A program made the translations under genes and the position numbers. Positions 62,505 to 64,000 of a stretch of DNA of 64,000 bases are shown here, piece after piece; position 1 is the stretch's first letter; every line of letters starts with the position of its first letter. The notes under the pieces are model-generated. The model saw only the letters and a program-made list of their open reading frames with translations. It made no database searches and had not been told where the DNA came from. The DNA is from Microvirga terrae (GTDB taxonomy: Bacteria > Pseudomonadota > Alphaproteobacteria > Rhizobiales > Beijerinckiaceae): contig NZ_CP102845.1 in assembly GCF_013307435.2 (NCBI RefSeq), positions 3,904,001 to 3,968,000 of the forward strand. Reading direction: 5' to 3'.

Positions 62505-64000
62505 CTAGTATTTCGCCGTGACAAGACCAGTCCGAGCTTGTCGGGCAACACTCCGTCGCGCGGCTCCCGCCGGCGCCGTAGTCGGTTCGGACATGATGTG
62601 TCCAAACGGTCCCCCGATTGTCGCGCCGTTCGCCATTATCCATTGTTGGGTCGGCGAGGAGGTGGACGGATCGCGCGGCTTTTCGACTTCCGTTTTTCCG
62701 TTGATGAACAGATCAAGGTCATTGGAAGGAAGCGTTGAGTCGAGCGGCGTTGCAATCATGTCCCCGGGTTTTGCTGGTCTGACCAGATGCGGAGTTACGA
62801 TGACCACAAGTTCCGTTTCGCGTGAGAGAAATTCCGTACTGCGAAACAGTGCTCCAAGGACCGGGATCGAACCCAACCATGGGAACTGCTCGATATTCCG
62901 TTCGGTAACATTCTGAAGGAGACCCGCCAATGCAAAGCTCTGGCCGTCGCGAAGTTCGACAGTCGTTTTCGCCCGGCGCACGGACAGCCCCGGAATTGAA
63001 ATGCCGCCAGTGGAAATCGACACCGTGGGGTCCACGTCGCTGACCTCCGGCTCAAGCCTCAGGTTGATCAAGCCGTTAGTCAGGACTGTTGGTGTGAAAT
63101 TGAGTTTCACACCAAACTCTTTGTAAGTGATCGTGATTGTCGGGACGCCGGATTGGGTGGTGGACGAGACAGGTATTGGTATTTCGCCCCCGGCGCGGAA
63201 CTCTGCGCTATCGCCCGACATAGCGACCAAGTTGGGCTCGGCGAGCCGGCGGACGAGACCTTTAGATTCAAGGGCGTCGATCGTGACGTCGAGCATTCGC
63301 GAGTTGTTGGCAAAACGGGCGAGGATCGTTGCAAAGGGAGCGGTCGAGCCAAGGAGTGTGTCAACGAGAGGAATACCCGCTTCTCGATCGGCCAGATTGC
63401 CGCGTCCGATGCGAGCAGCTCGCGTCTGGCCAAGATAGTCTGAGCGGATGCCGAATTCACGGCCGGCGTTGCGATTGACCTCGACGAAACGAACCTTCAA
63501 CATCACCTGTTGGGGCGAGGCAACTCGGGTTGCATTGATGACGCCACCGGGCGAATTGGCTCTCGCGATCTCCACTGCGCGATCAACTGTCGGCGCATCG
63601 ACTGCCGTCCCTTCCAGGATGACCTGGTCACCGCTGCTCCGGACACGGATGCCGCTAGCGCCCGTACCGGCGGCAAGTTTCTCGGCGACGCTACCCGTGT
63701 CAGGACCGACTTCAACATCCACTACGCCAATGACGCGTTTCGAATTATCAAGTACCGAAACATTCGTCGTACCAGTCTTTTTGCCGAGTATGTACAGGCT
63801 CTGGTCGCTCAGAGGAATGACATCTGCAATTTCCGCAGAGCCGACGAGAACGTCGGTAAAGGGATATTCGAGACGAAGCGCCTGGGATTTATTCACGGCT
63901 ACTCGGACGCGGAGCAGTTTTGCGCGTGGAGCGGTGCTGTTGGCCGCCTGAGCCATCACAGAGGCAATAAAGCGCGTGCCAGGCGCAACAAGCGATATGC
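62505..64000 (-). CDS. RcpA/CpaC Flp pilus secretin, partial at window edge
   Basis: The outer-membrane secretin of the Tad/Flp pilus. The first 60 residues show the BON-like/N-domain segments (RLEYPFTDVLVGSAEIADVI, SLYILGKKTGTTNVSVL). The C-terminal secretin domain includes VPTITITYKEFGVKLNFTPT, ISTGGISIPGLSVRRAKTTVEL and GQSFALAGLLQNVTERNIEQFPWLGSIPVLGALF. It ends in ETELVVIVTPHLVRP. The frame is open to the window end with no plausible start after GTG 63959, so the signal peptide lies beyond. The rest of the cluster is expected outside the window. Confidence 0.88.
   Translation of the reverse strand, partial: ISLVAPGTRFIASVMAQAANSTAPRAKLLRVRVAVNKSQALRLEYPFTDVLVGSAEIADVIPLSDQSLYILGKKTGTTNVSVLDNSKRVIGVVDVEVGPDTGSVAEKLAAGTGASGIRVRSSGDQVILEGTAVDAPTVDRAVEIARANSPGGVINATRVASPQQVMLKVRFVEVNRNAGREFGIRSDYLGQTRAARIGRGNLADREAGIPLVDTLLGSTAPFATILARFANNSRMLDVTIDALESKGLVRRLAEPNLVAMSGDSAEFRAGGEIPIPVSSTTQSGVPTITITYKEFGVKLNFTPTVLTNGLINLRLEPEVSDVDPTVSISTGGISIPGLSVRRAKTTVELRDGQSFALAGLLQNVTERNIEQFPWLGSIPVLGALFRSTEFLSRETELVVIVTPHLVRPAKPGDMIATPLDSTLPSNDLDLFINGKTEVEKPRDPSTSSPTQQWIMANGATIGGPFGHIMSEPTTAPAGAARRSVARQARTGLVTAKY

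Overview
The window looks like chromosomal DNA of an alphaproteobacterium of the order Hyphomicrobiales, most likely near Microvirga or Methylobacterium. This is inferred from several signs: high GC with GC-rich third positions, an LdtR-like MarR regulator, paired DUF995 proteins, an Flp (Tad) pilus locus, and the kinds of IS701, IS3 and IS630 elements present. No ribosomal marker is present, so the genus stays open.

Layout. Positions 1-13.4 kb hold a surface polysaccharide locus: two GT2 glycosyltransferases, a membrane cellulose-synthase-like GT2, UDP-glucose 4-epimerase, a UDP-glucuronate decarboxylase-like epimerase, two exported DUF995 proteins, a GH26-like exported hydrolase and a GH128-like hydrolase with RTX repeats for type I secretion. 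An IS701-family element with a CTAG target duplication sits inside it. From 13.7 to 18.6 kb the DNA is mobile-element wreckage around one intact regulator: an IS3 remnant, an LdtR-like MarR protein, and an RTX gene remnant split by an IS630 element. From 18.6 to 25.5 kb there is a tRNA-Gln and then two identical tRNA-Pro(CGG) genes 5 kb apart that bracket an integrative island. The island has a tyrosine integrase truncated by an IS3 element, a 38-residue membrane peptide, RNase HI, a two-helix membrane protein and an excalibur protein. A second, decayed integrase abuts the far tRNA copy.

From 25.6 to 31.4 kb there are accessory genes: a metallophosphoesterase, a DEDDh exonuclease, a MarR-like regulator and hypothetical genes. 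From 32.1 to 34.5 kb come a TerC-family membrane protein, a frameshifted PAS-GGDEF protein and a DUF2267 protein. From 34.7 to 45.6 kb there is a coherent copper or heavy-metal resistance island, all on the plus strand: two HMA-type chaperones, a His-rich exported protein, a CzcB/CusB-like adaptor with an unusual N-terminal extension, a CzcA/CusA-like RND pump, four small periplasmic metal-binding proteins and a CopA-type P1B ATPase. Two near-identical CueR-type dyads lie upstream of the chaperone and of the ATPase. No CueR gene is in the window.

From 45.8 to 55.9 kb a long minus-strand series resembles the early and replication module of an integrated phage-like or plasmid-like element. It starts at a TTGACC-N16-TATATT promoter with two operator-like dyads. 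It encodes HTH-like proteins, a Dam-type adenine methylase, a AAA+ ATPase, several translationally coupled small proteins, a 672-residue protein with polymerase-palm-like motifs, an acidic-tailed protein and a frameshifted terminase-small-subunit-like gene. Its non-coding stretches carry several large perfect hairpins and nested repeats. From 56 to 60.4 kb the DNA is decayed (AlkB fragment, primase-polymerase remnant, IS630 remnant) with a few intact small genes. The right edge holds a PilZ protein and part of an Flp pilus cluster (TadD-like lipoprotein, small CpaD-position lipoprotein, RcpA/CpaC secretin running off the window).
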